Assembly: GCF_950023065.1 (NCBI RefSeq)
Contig: NC_088679.1
Span: 60,016,001 to 60,080,000 of the forward strand
Length of the DNA stretch: 64,000 bases
Reading direction: 5' to 3'
Origin: Planococcus citri
Lineage: Eukaryota > Arthropoda > Insecta > Hemiptera > Pseudococcidae
Positions 37,501 to 48,914 of this stretch are shown here, piece after piece; position 1 is the stretch's first letter; each line of letters opens with the position of its first letter. Under the pieces are notes generated by a model. It was not told where the DNA came from and ran no database searches. It saw only the letters and a list, made by a program, of their open reading frames with translations. The translations under genes were made by a program, and so were the position numbers.

Positions 37501-40500
37501 CCGCAATCAGTTTGGTCCCAGCTCCCTTAGGGGGCGGGCGGGGGCCTTCCATTATTTTCACAATGTCTCGAGTTACTGAAATTCAGCAGCGCATTCCTCC
37601 AAAAGTATGATACTTTGATCAAAACTGATTTCACAGTTCGAAAGGGTATTGAATTTTGAACTTTTTAAGCATTTTGAAATTTTCAAAATGGCGCTGTAAG
37701 TGGGAGCTACCATTTGAAATTCTGAAAAAATTTCCATAGATGTACCTTCTGATGCTTTTTTGAAATATTCAAGTTTCGAAATAAGATCTCTTAATGGAAG
37801 AGGAGCACCCCCACCCCCATTTTGGAGCAAAACTTTCGAAAAAAAATCTGGGGCATGTGATATATCGAATTGTATGTTTTTGGTAACACTGAACACGAAT
37901 ATGACGTCAGATTTTTGATTGGACCCATCCACGGCCCCCAGCACTTCCCCAAGGGAGGGGGGTAACCTAAAAAAAATAGTTTCAATCGTGTGACACATGA
38001 AATAGTATGTTTTCGATATGACTGAACACGAATATAGCTGTAGTTTTTCAAATTGACCTCACCCATGGCTCCCAGAACCTCCCCAATTGGTAAAAGTCCA
38101 AAAAAATTGTTGGAGGCCGTAGATGGGATGGGGTCCAACCAAAAATCTGACGTCATATTCGTGTTCAGCGTCACCAAAAACATACTATTTGATGTGTCGC
38201 ACGAAAAAACCCTATTTTGAACTTTTACCCCATTTGGGGAGATGCTGAGGGCTGTGGATGGGGTCCAATCAAAAATCTAACGTCATATTCGTGTTCAGCG
38301 TTACCAAAAACGTACAATTCGATATATCACATGCCCCAGATTTTTTTTTTGAAAGTTTTGCCCCAAAATGGGGGTGGGGTGTTCCCCCTCCATTAAGAGA
38401 TCCCATCTCGAAACTTTATATTTCAAAAAAGCATCAAAAGGTACATCTATGGAAATTTTTTCAGAAGTTTAAATGGTAACTCTCACTTACAGCGCCATTT
38501 TGAAATTTGAGCTTTCAATTTGAAAGTTCAGCTTACAAATTTTGAAAATTTCAAAATGCTTAAGAAGTTCAAAATTCAATACCCTTTCGAACTGTGGAAT
38601 CAGTTTTGATCAAAGTATCATAGTTTTGGAGGAATGCGCTGCTGAAGTTGAGTATACTTCGAGACAATATGAAAATAATGAAAGGCCCTCACCCGCCCCC
38701 TGAGGGGGCTGGGACCAAACTGATTGCGGGTTTCTTACTTACTGGGTGGGTAGATTTTGTAAAAAAAAATTGAGCGAAATCTAAAGACATGACTTTTAAA
38801 ATCGCATTTTTTTGGTAGAATTGACATGGAATGACCCAAGAGACATTTTCTTCTCGTTATTAGTGATATAACTGATAAGAACATTACCCATTCTCGAATC
38901 TCGATATTGTTCCAAATACATACTATCAGAAAATAAGTATTAATATAAGATCTTATACAACTCCCTGCTGTAATAATCACCATTAAAAACGTTATCGCGT
39001 ACCATTAATAGTTCGATTATTGCCATTAAAAAGAAAAGGAGTCGATTAATATTCCATAAATTATTATTCCCAACCGTGGATGCGGACTATATGGATAAAC
39101 ATTGCTTGTATATAGCCTATAAATAGGTTATACCTCTACATACCTATACTTACCCTAGAGAGGATAATCGAGCTACAAAATACGAAGCATTGATGAGAAT
39201 GTAAAAAAATTAACCAACGGTATAGGTACCTATCTACTGAAAAATATTCTCAAGAATGCAATATCAAAATCAATTTCAAAAATTTATTGATCAATAATAT
39301 TAAATAAATTCAAAGTAGGTAGGTTCAACTAATAAAACATTTTTTTTCTATGAATCTTATCCCAAAATACAATTTTTCTTTTAATGAGCATAGAATGAGT
39401 AATACATTCAGTTGCAATTGCAAATAGAGTATCTACCATAAGTAGGTAGGTATATGATCAAAAACAAGCAAAAAAAAACTTGAAATCTTCTATTTTCCTC
39501 AGATTAAAAAAAAAAGATGGAAAATATGGACAAGTAATCACTACTTTACAAATAAACCTCATTTCCTATAGTAAATCAAGAAAATATAAGCACCCTTTCG
39601 TACCAACATCCACATCACGTCTGACACTCTTTTCCTTTTTCAAACACAAAGTCAGATTTACTTTTGAAATGTGTGCAGCTAGAACGTCAGAAAGCTTTTT
39701 GAAACAAAACAACACATCCACAATCCACATTGGTACCTACAACACTCTAATAGCACAAAGCTTCATTTTAGATTGAACGTGATTTATTTCCAAATGAACT
39801 TGTTTCTCGCGAAAACGTTTCGTTCAAAGTTTTCCAATAATTTTAAAGTTGAATTTGGAAGATACCTTACCTACCTATTCAGTTACCTACAACCACACTG
39901 TTTTAATTTTCATTCGTTTTTTAAACCGTTTTTTCGAACGCTTTGCATTGCTATTAATATTGCAATAGAAGTATAGAGTGAAAGAGATTTAGGTAGGTAG
40001 CTAGGTACCTTTATCAGATTTTTATTCTGGAAAATTCTCCTCTAAATGCAAATGCAATTGAGATATTTTATCATAGTTGAACGTATCAATTCTCAAATCA
40101 CGTGCTGGCGTCTATATTCAAGCCAAATGTTTAATTTGTCAATCTAAACAGGGGATAAGAAAGCAAAACCTTGAGGAAAAAATTGAAATAAAGTAAGTAG
40201 TTGTTGAAATTATGTCATTGACATTATTTTTCAAGTTTTCAAAACGAAAATATGTACTTATCAGAAAATTCAGAACGTCATTTTTGAAAGTTGAACATGA
40301 TTTTGGTACATACATAGGATACCTAATTTATCGATTTTTGGTATAATTACTCTAGTTTTATGGCAAAATACTGAACATTTAATGGTAAATTACCTTTTTT
40401 GTAACACGAAGGGACATGACTATTATCTTTCAAAGTTCTGCAAAAATTTCAATTCTTAAATCATCAAAACGATTTTTTATCTGCACTATTAGAGGATTGA

Positions 40501-43500
40501 AGATTTAACTACCTACTTATTTTAGCTCCAAAGTGAGTCGATTTTCACATCACGATTTTAAATTAATTTACAGACATTGCTGGATTACGAGTTGCGGAAC
40601 TTTCCATCCCAAGGCATGTTGGTCTTAGAGAAAAGGCTCGATTAAGCTGCAAATTCGAAATCACCAGAGGAAAACTTTATTCTGTGAAGTGGTACAAAGA
40701 TGAATTCGAATTTTTCAGATTCATGCCAGATAATAATCCGAATATTCAAACTTTCCCCGTACAAGGAGTGTATTTAGATGTAAGTACCTATTTACTAACT
40801 ACCTACTTGTTAGGTAGATATTTATTTATACGTCGTGTGAAATGAAAAAAAAAACAACATCTTTGCCCAGAATTGAAAACCATCTTATTTCTTTAAACTA
40901 TAAGCTAGAAATCGATCTCGAGTAATTAAAAAAAAAAAAAAAAAAAAAAAAACAATCGAAGCCAACTTTTTCAATATAGTTAGTAATATTCCCACGAATT
41001 ACAATCCGAATTGATTTCATCTTTCTAGAAATAATAATCGTAAAATGTAGCGCATTGCGACGACGATGAGAATTATAAAGCTGTTTTTTCGCTCTTTTAA
41101 GTTAGGTAACAAACACTGTTTCGACTCAGATGATAAATTTAAGAGAACAGAAAATTGACAGCTTTTGTAATGAATTATCAAAAAGGAAACGTATTTTCGA
41201 AAATGTCAAATTATTTTCGTGTCGAATGATGTATTAAAAGCGTGCTTCTCACGTTGAATGATTCCCTTTTTAAAATGTTTTCAAATCGAAGAGATTTATG
41301 AGAAGAGAAAAACGGAAATTCACTTCCGGCAATTTTATACGTATACCTACCTAAGTCGATGAAAACAGAATGAAACGAATAGGTATTTATTAAAGCAAAT
41401 TTTGTATAATATCGAGATAATGATAAGAAAATTTCATAAAATGAAATACTTTTTCAATTTCATTTTCGGTTCGTGTTGGTTTAAAAGTTGAGTGTGCCTC
41501 TTCTAAAGCTGTAATTTCTTAATTTGGGGATTGGTATCATAAAAGCTGATGGTATTTACTTATATTTTTGAAAAAAATCCAATTGATTTTTTCATGGAGA
41601 GGTATAACATTATAGTAATCCAAAGTCAGCAAATCAAAGTTGGATCAATTTGAAAACTCGAAATTTTTTAAAAGATATGAATATTCCGGCCCCTTGTAAC
41701 CTTCCGGTTACTACTATAATTTAATTCTGCTGATTGGCTCGTGAACCATTAGTCTAAAAAGGGTCACAATTAACTTTCTGTTCGCAGATATCAAAATGTA
41801 ACATGACCACTGTGACTTTACATCAACTGAATTTCAACAGCTCGGGTAATTACAGATGCGAAGTTTCCAAAGATGGACCGAACTTTGAAACGGTAGTTAA
41901 AAATGGTGATATGACCGTAGTGGGTGAGTAATCATTTTGCAACACCTTTGTTTAAAAAAAAAAAAAAAAGGTGAAATTCAATCACCTGTAGGTACCTTTA
42001 ACTTCGATACGTCAGAATTATGAATTGGATCAAAAACAACTCAACTTGACGTAATTTTTCACCTTACACACAAACATTTTCCGTTTTTTTTTTCAAACAT
42101 ATAAATACAAAGCTATTAAAAAAACTATAATTCTATTTAATTTTCTAGAAGAATTTTCCAAGTAAAATCGCACAAACTTCGAAATATTCCTTCTAATTCA
42201 ATTAGTACCCCTAAATTATCAAATAATTTCTCAATTTTATTCAGTAATTTAGAAAGACAATTCCTGAAAATTCTATTCGTACGAGGCTAATTTGAAAATT
42301 AAACTAACGAAAGCACATTCCGTACAAAATACCAGGAGCTTTGAATTTTATTCTCAAACTAGTAAGTGAATAAGTAAAATGCAAATATGGAAACAGAAAC
42401 AAAACATTTCCACTCAACGGTAGAGGTATTGTAATTACTATGAAAAGAACATCGTGTCGAGGAATTGAAAGTAGAATAAACTTTGAGAAAATGGAAACAT
42501 TTACCGAATCTGTTGGTATAATATCAACGAATTAGCTTCTTCAACTTGAGCCTAATGAATAATTAAAATTCAAATTAGAGGTACCTACCGAAAAATTTCG
42601 TTTACTGTGTATTCCAACTTATGCACGGAAACCTTTTTCTATTTTCACGCTCCCCCATTTTCAACATTGCAAAAATAAAAGAAGCAATTTGCGAATTCGA
42701 TATTAATTTAATTAAAAACACACGGTAAATAGAAATTGTATCCCATCTTTTTTTTTTTTTTTTTTTTTTAGAATATCCAAAAGGTGATCCGATAATAGAA
42801 GGAATCCAATCAAGTTATTCAATAGGTGATTTCATCTCCGGGAATTGTACCTCCTTAAAATCTAATCCAGCAGCTAATCTAACTTGGTTCATCAATAATC
42901 AAAAGGTAGGCAATTACGAAATGCTGCTAATTTTTTCAACTCTTTTAATAACTATGGGTAAACGATGGTGAAATTTGACTGTTATAGGCGGATCAAGATA
43001 TTTTATTACAATATCCAGATGTACTCGATGATGGACCACTTTACTCGATAACATTAGGAATTCATTTTCGAGTACAGAAAGATCATTTCGAAAACAACAT
43101 TTTGGAACTGAGGTGTTCGGCCAAAATCGACGATCTGCCAGCTTGGACTCGAGAATATAAAATCCATCATCAATCTTTCATTCAAGATATGATACATGCT
43201 CAAAACAGATTAAACAATGGTAAGTGGTCTTTCTTTTTCGTAAATATTCGAATCATCTACATATTTTTATAGAAAATATATAAGCTAGCTACCTTATTAC
43301 TGATAAAAAAAATCAACGTTAAAAATTGCCATCTATTCGAAATTAGATTATTTTGAATTTGAAATTTATATAAGAATATAAACGATTTCATTTTAAGCAA
43401 ATTTTTCATACATTTTCAATTTTATACCTATTGAGGATTTAATCGTCAACTTCAATTTTATTTCAGGTTTCGCATTAACGAGCCAGTTCCACGTTACTAT

Positions 43501-43543
43501 TACAATGTTATTTTTAAGTTGCTTTAATTGTGTATTTATGTAA
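33556..43543 (+). CDS. Beaten-path-like secreted/GPI-anchored two-Ig protein
   Basis: Member of the arthropod Beat family, extracellular Ig proteins that bind Side receptors and guide motor axons. Six exons: 33556-33607, 40574-40779, 41788-41923, 42772-42905, 42988-43219 and 43467-43543; phases agree, 278 aa. Exon 1 encodes the hydrophobic signal MLLMNLSLIYYLCYFII and joins exon 2 in frame, nearly 7 kb away. Ig1 runs from LREKARLSCKFEI and LYSVKWYKDEFEFFRF to GNYRCEVS, the typical Beat pattern. Ig2 runs from EYPKGDPIIEG and SGNCTS to LELRCSAK, also with the Beat-type GIHFRVQKDHFE block. Potential N-glycosylation sites: NMT, NSS, NCT, NLT. The last exon ends in a short hydrophobic tail (VTITMLFLSCFNCVFM) after NNG, consistent with a GPI signal, though a membrane anchor is possible. 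Exon 1 is the least certain part. Which beat paralogue this is cannot be said. Confidence 0.85.
33608..37399. other. First intron of the Beat-like gene, left part
   Basis: Long AT-rich intronic DNA with homopolymer runs (poly-T near 34,507), a C10 run near 33,663 and many tagg/ccta microrepeats. Short open frames (for example 36,466-36,729) match nothing I know. No convincing exon. Confidence 0.4.
37400..38837. mobile_element. 1.4-kb foldback element in the Beat-like first intron
   Basis: The left terminus ggtcattccatgtcaattcg (37,401) is matched by tagaattgacatggaatgac ending at about 38,835. The two arms, about 37,400-37,950 and 38,215-38,837, are imperfect inverted copies over roughly 550-620 bp, including paired phrases around tttggtcccagc, gcagcgcattcctcc and atttccatagatgtacc. 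The central 265 bp holds extra copies of 'gacgtcatattcgtgttcag'. A 4-bp direct repeat aaga flanks the GGG...CCC ends; it may be a target duplication or chance. No transposase ORF. Confidence 0.8.
38838..40573. other. First intron of the Beat-like gene, right part
   Basis: AT-rich intronic sequence with tagg/ccta microrepeats (for example around 39,230, 39,445, 39,866 and 39,990). Small open frames at 39,480-39,976 lack splice or homology support. Confidence 0.4.
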
Positions 43544-43634
43544 AGATTATTTGTTGGTTTTTTTTTTTTTACTTTTTATGTTTTCAATTTACCAAATATT
43601 AATTTTTATTTTCCATTCGTTATTATTGTGCTAT

Positions 43635-43640
43635 AATAAA
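43635..43640 (+). promoter_or_regulatory. Poly(A) signal of the Beat-like gene
   Basis: AATAAA 92 bp after the stop codon. Confidence 0.55.
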
Positions 43641-43689
43641 TCGATCAAAAAAGTTGTGTAACAATGTATCTAAATATTGCATAAAATAA

Positions 43690-44060
43690 CGAATTTGGTC
43701 AAGAATTCAGTTTTGAACTAGCACTTCTGAAATATCGAGATACTAAGTTCTGAAGTTCATTATCGGTCTTCAAGTTTCTGGAGAAAATTGAAAAATCGTT
43801 GATTCTCCAGAATCGCCCATAACTGATAATTCACAGTAGTCAACTTGGCTCAAAAAAATGTATATATCTAAAAAAAAGTTTCGAATTGGCTCTCAGAACT
43901 TCTTCTTCGAGTTTTTCAAGTTTTCAAAGATTCTTCGAAAACCCAAAATCAAACCTCAAATTATGATGAGCTTTCTGTAAAGAGCCCTACTATGTTGAAT
44001 GAAATTTGAAAAATATGGATCTTGAAAAATTACAGAAAGTAGAGTAAATTTTAGCTCACT
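43690..44060. repeat. Dispersed repeat fragment (TCCAGAA family)
   Basis: Shares 'ctgaagttcatt', 'tttctggagaaaattgaaaa' and 'tctccagaatcgcccataac' with the copies at 8.3-9.4, 12.2-12.5 and 28.0-28.5 kb. Sits between the convergent Beat-like and RPLP1 genes. Confidence 0.55.
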
Positions 44061-44380
44061 GGGAGAAGCTTCATACTGTATATGAGGCGAAAATGCAACG
44101 ATAACGTAGAAATTAAACATTACACAATTTAGAATTTACTCCTCAATTAATGAAATATCAAGGTAATACTCATTGCTCACTAAACGAAACCAAATATTCA
44201 TCGAATTCACTAAACTAATCGAATGAATAAGTACGAATTCGGCGACAAGGTAGTTAACTCAATGACATAATACACAATAGTTTCAACCCATCGTACTCGT
44301 ACTCTAAATAAAAACGAATACCATGAAATAGGAACATCGTTCCAACGAAATGATCAAATAAACGGGTTATAAAACAAACA

Positions 44381-44386
44381 TTTATT
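44381..44386 (-). promoter_or_regulatory. Poly(A) signal of RPLP1
   Basis: AATAAA on the minus strand, 48 bp past the RPLP1 stop; a very short 3' UTR is usual for ribosomal protein genes. Confidence 0.65.
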
Positions 44387-44433
44387 CAAAAACCAGTCAT
44401 ACAACTCCACGAACGGTAAACAAACGAAATATT

Positions 44434-45290
44434 TTAATCGAATAAACCTGAAACAGAACCAAAAAAAGTTCGGTATTAGATTGGAAAAAATACACATTCG
44501 ATTTTCAATGCATGACAGATCAGAAAGCAATATTCCTCATCATGAATATTATCAACACCACTTCAATCAGTAGCTAATACATGAAAAATAATAATCATCG
44601 AAATGCTCTGAATACAAAATTCAACAAGTACAAGGATAGAATGAGGGAGTAAAAGGACACAACGACAAATAATACGAATCGTATGAAGATGTTTTGTGAC
44701 ACAGAAGTAATGAAGATATCTTACCGAATCCCATATCATCGTCAGATTCATTATCGCTCTCTTCTTTCTTCTTTTCTTCAGCTTTCGGAGCTTCAGCAGC
44801 AGCTGGGGCAGCAGCGGCAGCTGTTGAAAGTATCGAAAAACACATTATTGTACAGAAAATTACCAATAATTACGACACGATAATAAAACTAATATAATTG
44901 AACGTTTACTCACCACCAGCAGCAGCTGGAGCAGCGGCACCTACTCCACTACCGACATTCGTAATTAAATCCTTCGGATTTAGTCCTTCTAAGGATTTAG
45001 CGAATAATCCAGGCCAGTATGGTTCAACTTCTACTCCGGCAGCTTTCAGCACGGTTTGGATTTTTTCACCCTACGAAAAGAAAACATCATAGACATAAGA
45101 ATAAAGTCATATATTCGAGTAAAACATAACTCAGAGAAGTACATAAAGATTATCATATGAAATAATGCATATCCCTCGGTATCAAAAGAAAACCGCGTGG
45201 AGATGAAATAGGGGTACTTACGGTGACTGCAACATCGTCGTCGACCAAGATCAAGGAAGCGTAGACACAAGCAAGTTCGTTTTTACTCAT
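44434..45290 (-). CDS. RPLP1: Large ribosomal subunit stalk protein P1
   Basis: Acidic phosphoprotein P1 of the 60S stalk, which with P2 and P0 recruits and activates translational GTPases. Four exons: 45290-45222, 45070-44914, 44820-44725 and 44447-44434; total 111 aa, the normal length. The N-terminus MSKNELACVYASLILVDD and the block VEPYWPGLFAKSLEGLN are the P1-type dimerisation domain. Then come an alanine/proline hinge, a Lys/Glu/Asp run and the invariant tail SDDDMGFGLFD. The final exon codes only for the last residues (GLFD after joining), separated by an intron of 277 bp. The P1 signature rather than P2 is clear from the ELACVY and WPGLFAK motifs. Confidence 0.97.
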
Positions 45291-46057
45291 TTTGGGATTA
45301 TTTTTTGTAAAACGTGGGTCGCGAAATTAACGCCTTAGCTCAATATTCAAGAGAACTCACGTTTGAGAAAATTTTACATTTGCCGATTCGTAAATTGACG
45401 CGTTTCTTGCGTTTTTCGAAATGATAAAATTTTATTGATTGGATTCCAAGGTGTGGGGTTTTGTCTGATATCATTCTGCGATGTGCCTTCGTTTTCTCGA
45501 AAATGCCACGAAAATCTGTAAAATTTGAGCGAAAAACGTGTTTGAAGAATTTTTTTATTTTTTTTTTTTTCAACGTTCAGCTTCAGAGGTTCAGAGCTCA
45601 AATTGAAAATTTAAAAATATTTCTGAATTATTCTGAAATCTGAAGTCTACTTTCAGTTTCATTTCATTTCAAGCTTTCAACTTTCAAGTTTCAACTCCCT
45701 GAACTTATCCAGTACCATAGAAATAGCAATTGCCGAATTAGACACCAAGACCAAGAGGTTGCAAGAGGACAAAGATCTCATCTCATCAATGAAATAAAAT
45801 AAAATTTCTCAAAATCTCAATATTCTTGCTTGGAAGTTGAAACTTTAACTTTCGGTGACTTCACTTCGTTCACTCAAATATAAAAAAATAAAAAATGAAA
45901 ACCAAAACGTACTGCTCAGTTATCAATAAATATTTAATATTTTCTTCAAAAAAAGAACATTTTTTATAAGAATTGTGGTAAAAAATAAATGATTCGTAAT
46001 AATAATTATGGATATCCAAAAAAAAAGTACTGAACAAAAAATCGAACATAATTATAA
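45291..46057. other. RPLP1 upstream region and PSMD10 downstream region
   Basis: Contains the RPLP1 promoter and the PSMD10 3' UTR. Overlapping minus-strand open frames at 45,340-45,601 are AT-rich and resemble no known protein. Confidence 0.4.
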
Positions 46058-46993
46058 TTAGATGACTTCGTCTCTTTTTAAAATAGCGATAAAACTATTC
46101 GGCGCCAGCTGAAGAGGTGTTCTTTTTTCTTCATTCAAAATCGTTGTACTGGCTCCGTGTTTGATTAATAACTTCACAACATCTTCTCTACATTCTTCGC
46201 AAGCTAAATGCCTAAAATCATAACCATCATAAATCAATCATTCACATTCAAAGAACTTACTCGTCAGTCGTCGATTAATATTACTAATCCATGAGAATTG
46301 AACTTACAATGGAGTATTTCCGCATCTATCTTTAATATCCAGATCAACTTTGGAGCCGGAATCCAGTATCAGCGAAACAACTGCTGTAACACCTTTGGAA
46401 GCAGCTCGATGCAAAGGTGTTGCTCCTTGATCATCTTTGACATTTACATCGGCACCGGCTTTAATCAATAAATCAACTATTTCTTTCCATCCTTTAGAAG
46501 CTGCATACTGGAGAGCACTATGACCTCCTAGATTTTTAGCATTTACATCGGCGTCGTTATCTATCAGCATTTTGACAACAGGTGTTTTACCAGCTGACGC
46601 TGCTAAGATCAACGGAGTCATGTTGGTCTGTATGGAAATGAAATTCGTTAATTTGACATGTAGAATAAAATCATACCGAGTTGGTGGTACTTACATCATC
46701 TTTGGCATCTACATTTTGACCTTTGGAAATCAGGAATGATACAAGATCTGTTTTACCACTCAGAGCTGCCCAATGAATAAGTAAACGTTTGCTCTGAAAA
46801 TACCAGGTGAAGTCGTTACACAAAAATGTATTTAATGAATACACGAGTACATGATCAATTTAAAATAGAATATATTCAGTCTTACTGTATCTTGCTTCGA
46901 CAAGTAGTCTTCGTTTTTTGAAACTTTATCGATAACAACGTTTGTCTTTCCCAAGTGAGCATCATTAAATACGTCGTCTTCCATTAGAGACAT
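46058..46993 (-). CDS. PSMD10: Gankyrin, 26S proteasome assembly chaperone
   Basis: Ankyrin-repeat chaperone that binds the C-terminal domain of the RPT3 ATPase during 19S assembly. Four exons: 46993-46886, 46793-46695, 46627-46308 and 46211-46058, with phases consistent, give 226 aa, the same as human PSMD10. Ankyrin repeats are plain: LLIHWAALSGKTDLVSFLIS, MTPLILAASAGKTPVVKMLI, SALQYAASKGWKEIVDLLIK, GATPLHRAASKGVTAVVSLI, NTPLHLACEECREDVVKLLI and the closing TPLQLAPNSFIAILKR, which matches the family's terminal TPLQVAKG...ILKR. The first repeat is poorly conserved. The start MSLMEDDVF has no upstream in-frame alternative worth preferring. The gene lies head to head with archease, 572 bp between start codons. 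Confidence 0.95.
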
Positions 46994-47565
46994 GATTAAC
47001 TCTAAATAAATGAATATATCACTGATTATTCAAAAAGGATGAAAGATTGACACTTTTCTTCAATATTTTTAAATTTTAAAAATACGTTTTCCTGTTCAAT
47101 GTTCAAAAATTACGAATCATGATGAGCGGCATTTTTTTGTTTACATGTGATAAGGATCGAGTGATAAGCGGAGACGATTTTTGTTTTGATTTGTTCCGGA
47201 TGGGTTTTCAATTTTTTATTTCATCAGAAAATAATTATCGGATTTTTCAATTTCAACCCAATTTTAATAATATAAATCGTTGAATAGAAGAACAATTGCA
47301 TGAAAAATTGAAATTGGAAAAAATGTAAGTCAAAGATTAGAATTTCAACGTTTTATTTTCTCTCTACCCATCCAGCCATGCAAAACGAATTTTATTTCTT
47401 ATCTATCTCTTTTCAGTGAGCGAAAAACACGTTACCTAAACACCGTGAGAAAGCAGCGAAAACACCGAAGTAATCCTGCAAATTAATGTGAAATACCAGC
47501 ATTATTCATAAAACCTCACTTTCAATCCAGCCATCGTTTTAAGATCAGACAATAAAGTTGGTAAA
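46994..47565. promoter_or_regulatory. Divergent promoter region PSMD10 / archease
   Basis: 572 bp between two oppositely directed start codons; likely a bidirectional promoter. A part of the archease 5' UTR lies near 47,500-47,565. No individual transcription factor site is claimed. Confidence 0.45.
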
Positions 47566-48296
47566 ATGGCAGCAATCACCGAAGATGACTGGTTCATTCC
47601 ACCTGTGAAATATGAATGTAAATACACTAGTTTTATTCGTATCTACTTCTTACAAACTTTACAGTAATGATTGTCTTGTTTTATTACAGATCTCGATCAC
47701 ACAGCCGATGTCCAGTGAGTTACAGCCATCTATTACATCAAGTTTGCTCGCTGTATCGAACTAATATAACGCATTTCTTTTCAGACTTCATGCATGGGGT
47801 GATAATTTGCAAGAAGCTTTCGAACAATGTGCCAACGCTATGTTCGGTTACATTACAACGATAGAATACGTAGAAATGAAAGATGTTTTCGATATTGAAG
47901 CCGAAGGACACGATTTAGATTCGTTGTTGTTTCACTTTTTGGACGAATTTTTATTCAATTTCTGCGCCGAACCATTCTTTATTGCACGAGTAAGTTATTG
48001 AGATTTACTCATCTACCTACGTATTATTGGATACGTAGCTTAAATTCATCATACTATGTGAAGTTCATTCGTACGAATTTCAATTAATCCGTGTTTATTG
48101 TGTTTTTCATTCGCAGAAAGTAAAAATTATAGAATTCGATAGAGAAAATTTTCGTATCAAGGCTCGAGGGTTTGGAGAAACTTTTCAAATTGGTAAACAT
48201 CCTCAAGGAGCTGATATTAAAGCTATTACGTATTCGAATATGCAAATTCATGAAAACCAAGACAAAAGTGAGGTTTTTGTAATCGTTGATATATAA
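47566..48296 (+). CDS. ZBTB8OS: Archease, activator of the RtcB tRNA-splicing ligase
   Basis: Archease promotes guanylylation and turnover of the RtcB RNA ligase in tRNA splicing and in the unfolded-protein-response mRNA ligation. Four exons: 47566-47617, 47690-47714, 47785-47989 and 48117-48296; phases agree, 153 aa. Conserved blocks: KYEYLDHTADVQLHAWGDNL, AFEQCANAMFGYIT, DLDSLLFHFLDEFLFNF and KHPQGADIKAITYSNMQIHE, ending EVFVIVDI. The catalytically relevant Asp of the YLDHTAD motif and the C-terminal Asp are present. The protein lacks much of the N-terminal extension of vertebrate orthologues. Exon 2 is only 25 nt and encodes the core of the LDHTADVQ motif. Confidence 0.97.
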
Positions 48297-48914
48297 AAAA
48301 GCCTGAAAAATTGTGTTCATATTTGTTTATAATATTATACTATCTTTTTTTATTATGGATTTTTAATCATTGTTCGTTAGTGTCTCCCTCAACTCTGGAA
48401 GGATTTATTTTGTATTTTATTATTGGTTTAATTCGGTGTTGATTCCTGTATTGGTGATAGGTGATTTCGAACGTTACACGTTAGAACAAAACTTTAAAAA
48501 TGACTAAAGAGGTAATTTAATGACACAAACAAAACAACAAAACTCGTGTTTCGTGTACGATTGAATCGCAAAATGAAAAAAAAATTGAAATAACACAAAA
48601 TGAAAAGGATGTACGGTCGTACGCTCTGTGGGCTGCGCACTTGCGCAGTAAGCCTTAAATTGCGAGAGCCAGTTTCAACCAGTAGCATTTTTTATCATAC
48701 CATATCCCCTCATCGTTGAAAAATCACGAAACTTTGCTCACGCTCTGTCCAACAAGTTTGTTTATGAATTCATTTCGATAAGTCAACAACAGATCTTTTT
48801 CGTTGTATTCGTTGTATTCGTTGTATTGATTCTGTTCGTTTATGTATTCGAGTCGCTTTATTTTATTTTAGCCATATTATTTGCAAATTTGACTTCAAGT
48901 GGAAACTTTATAAC
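48297..48914. other. Archease 3' UTR and HP1-like promoter
   Basis: Non-coding. Contains a short tandem tract (four copies of about 10 bp, tattcgttg type, 48,797-48,830) close to the first exon of the HP1-like gene. Confidence 0.4.

Noticed and set aside
39480..39976. Extra exons of the Beat-like gene
   Set aside because: The open frames have no Ig or signal features and their ends do not fit splice phases with the Ig1 exon.
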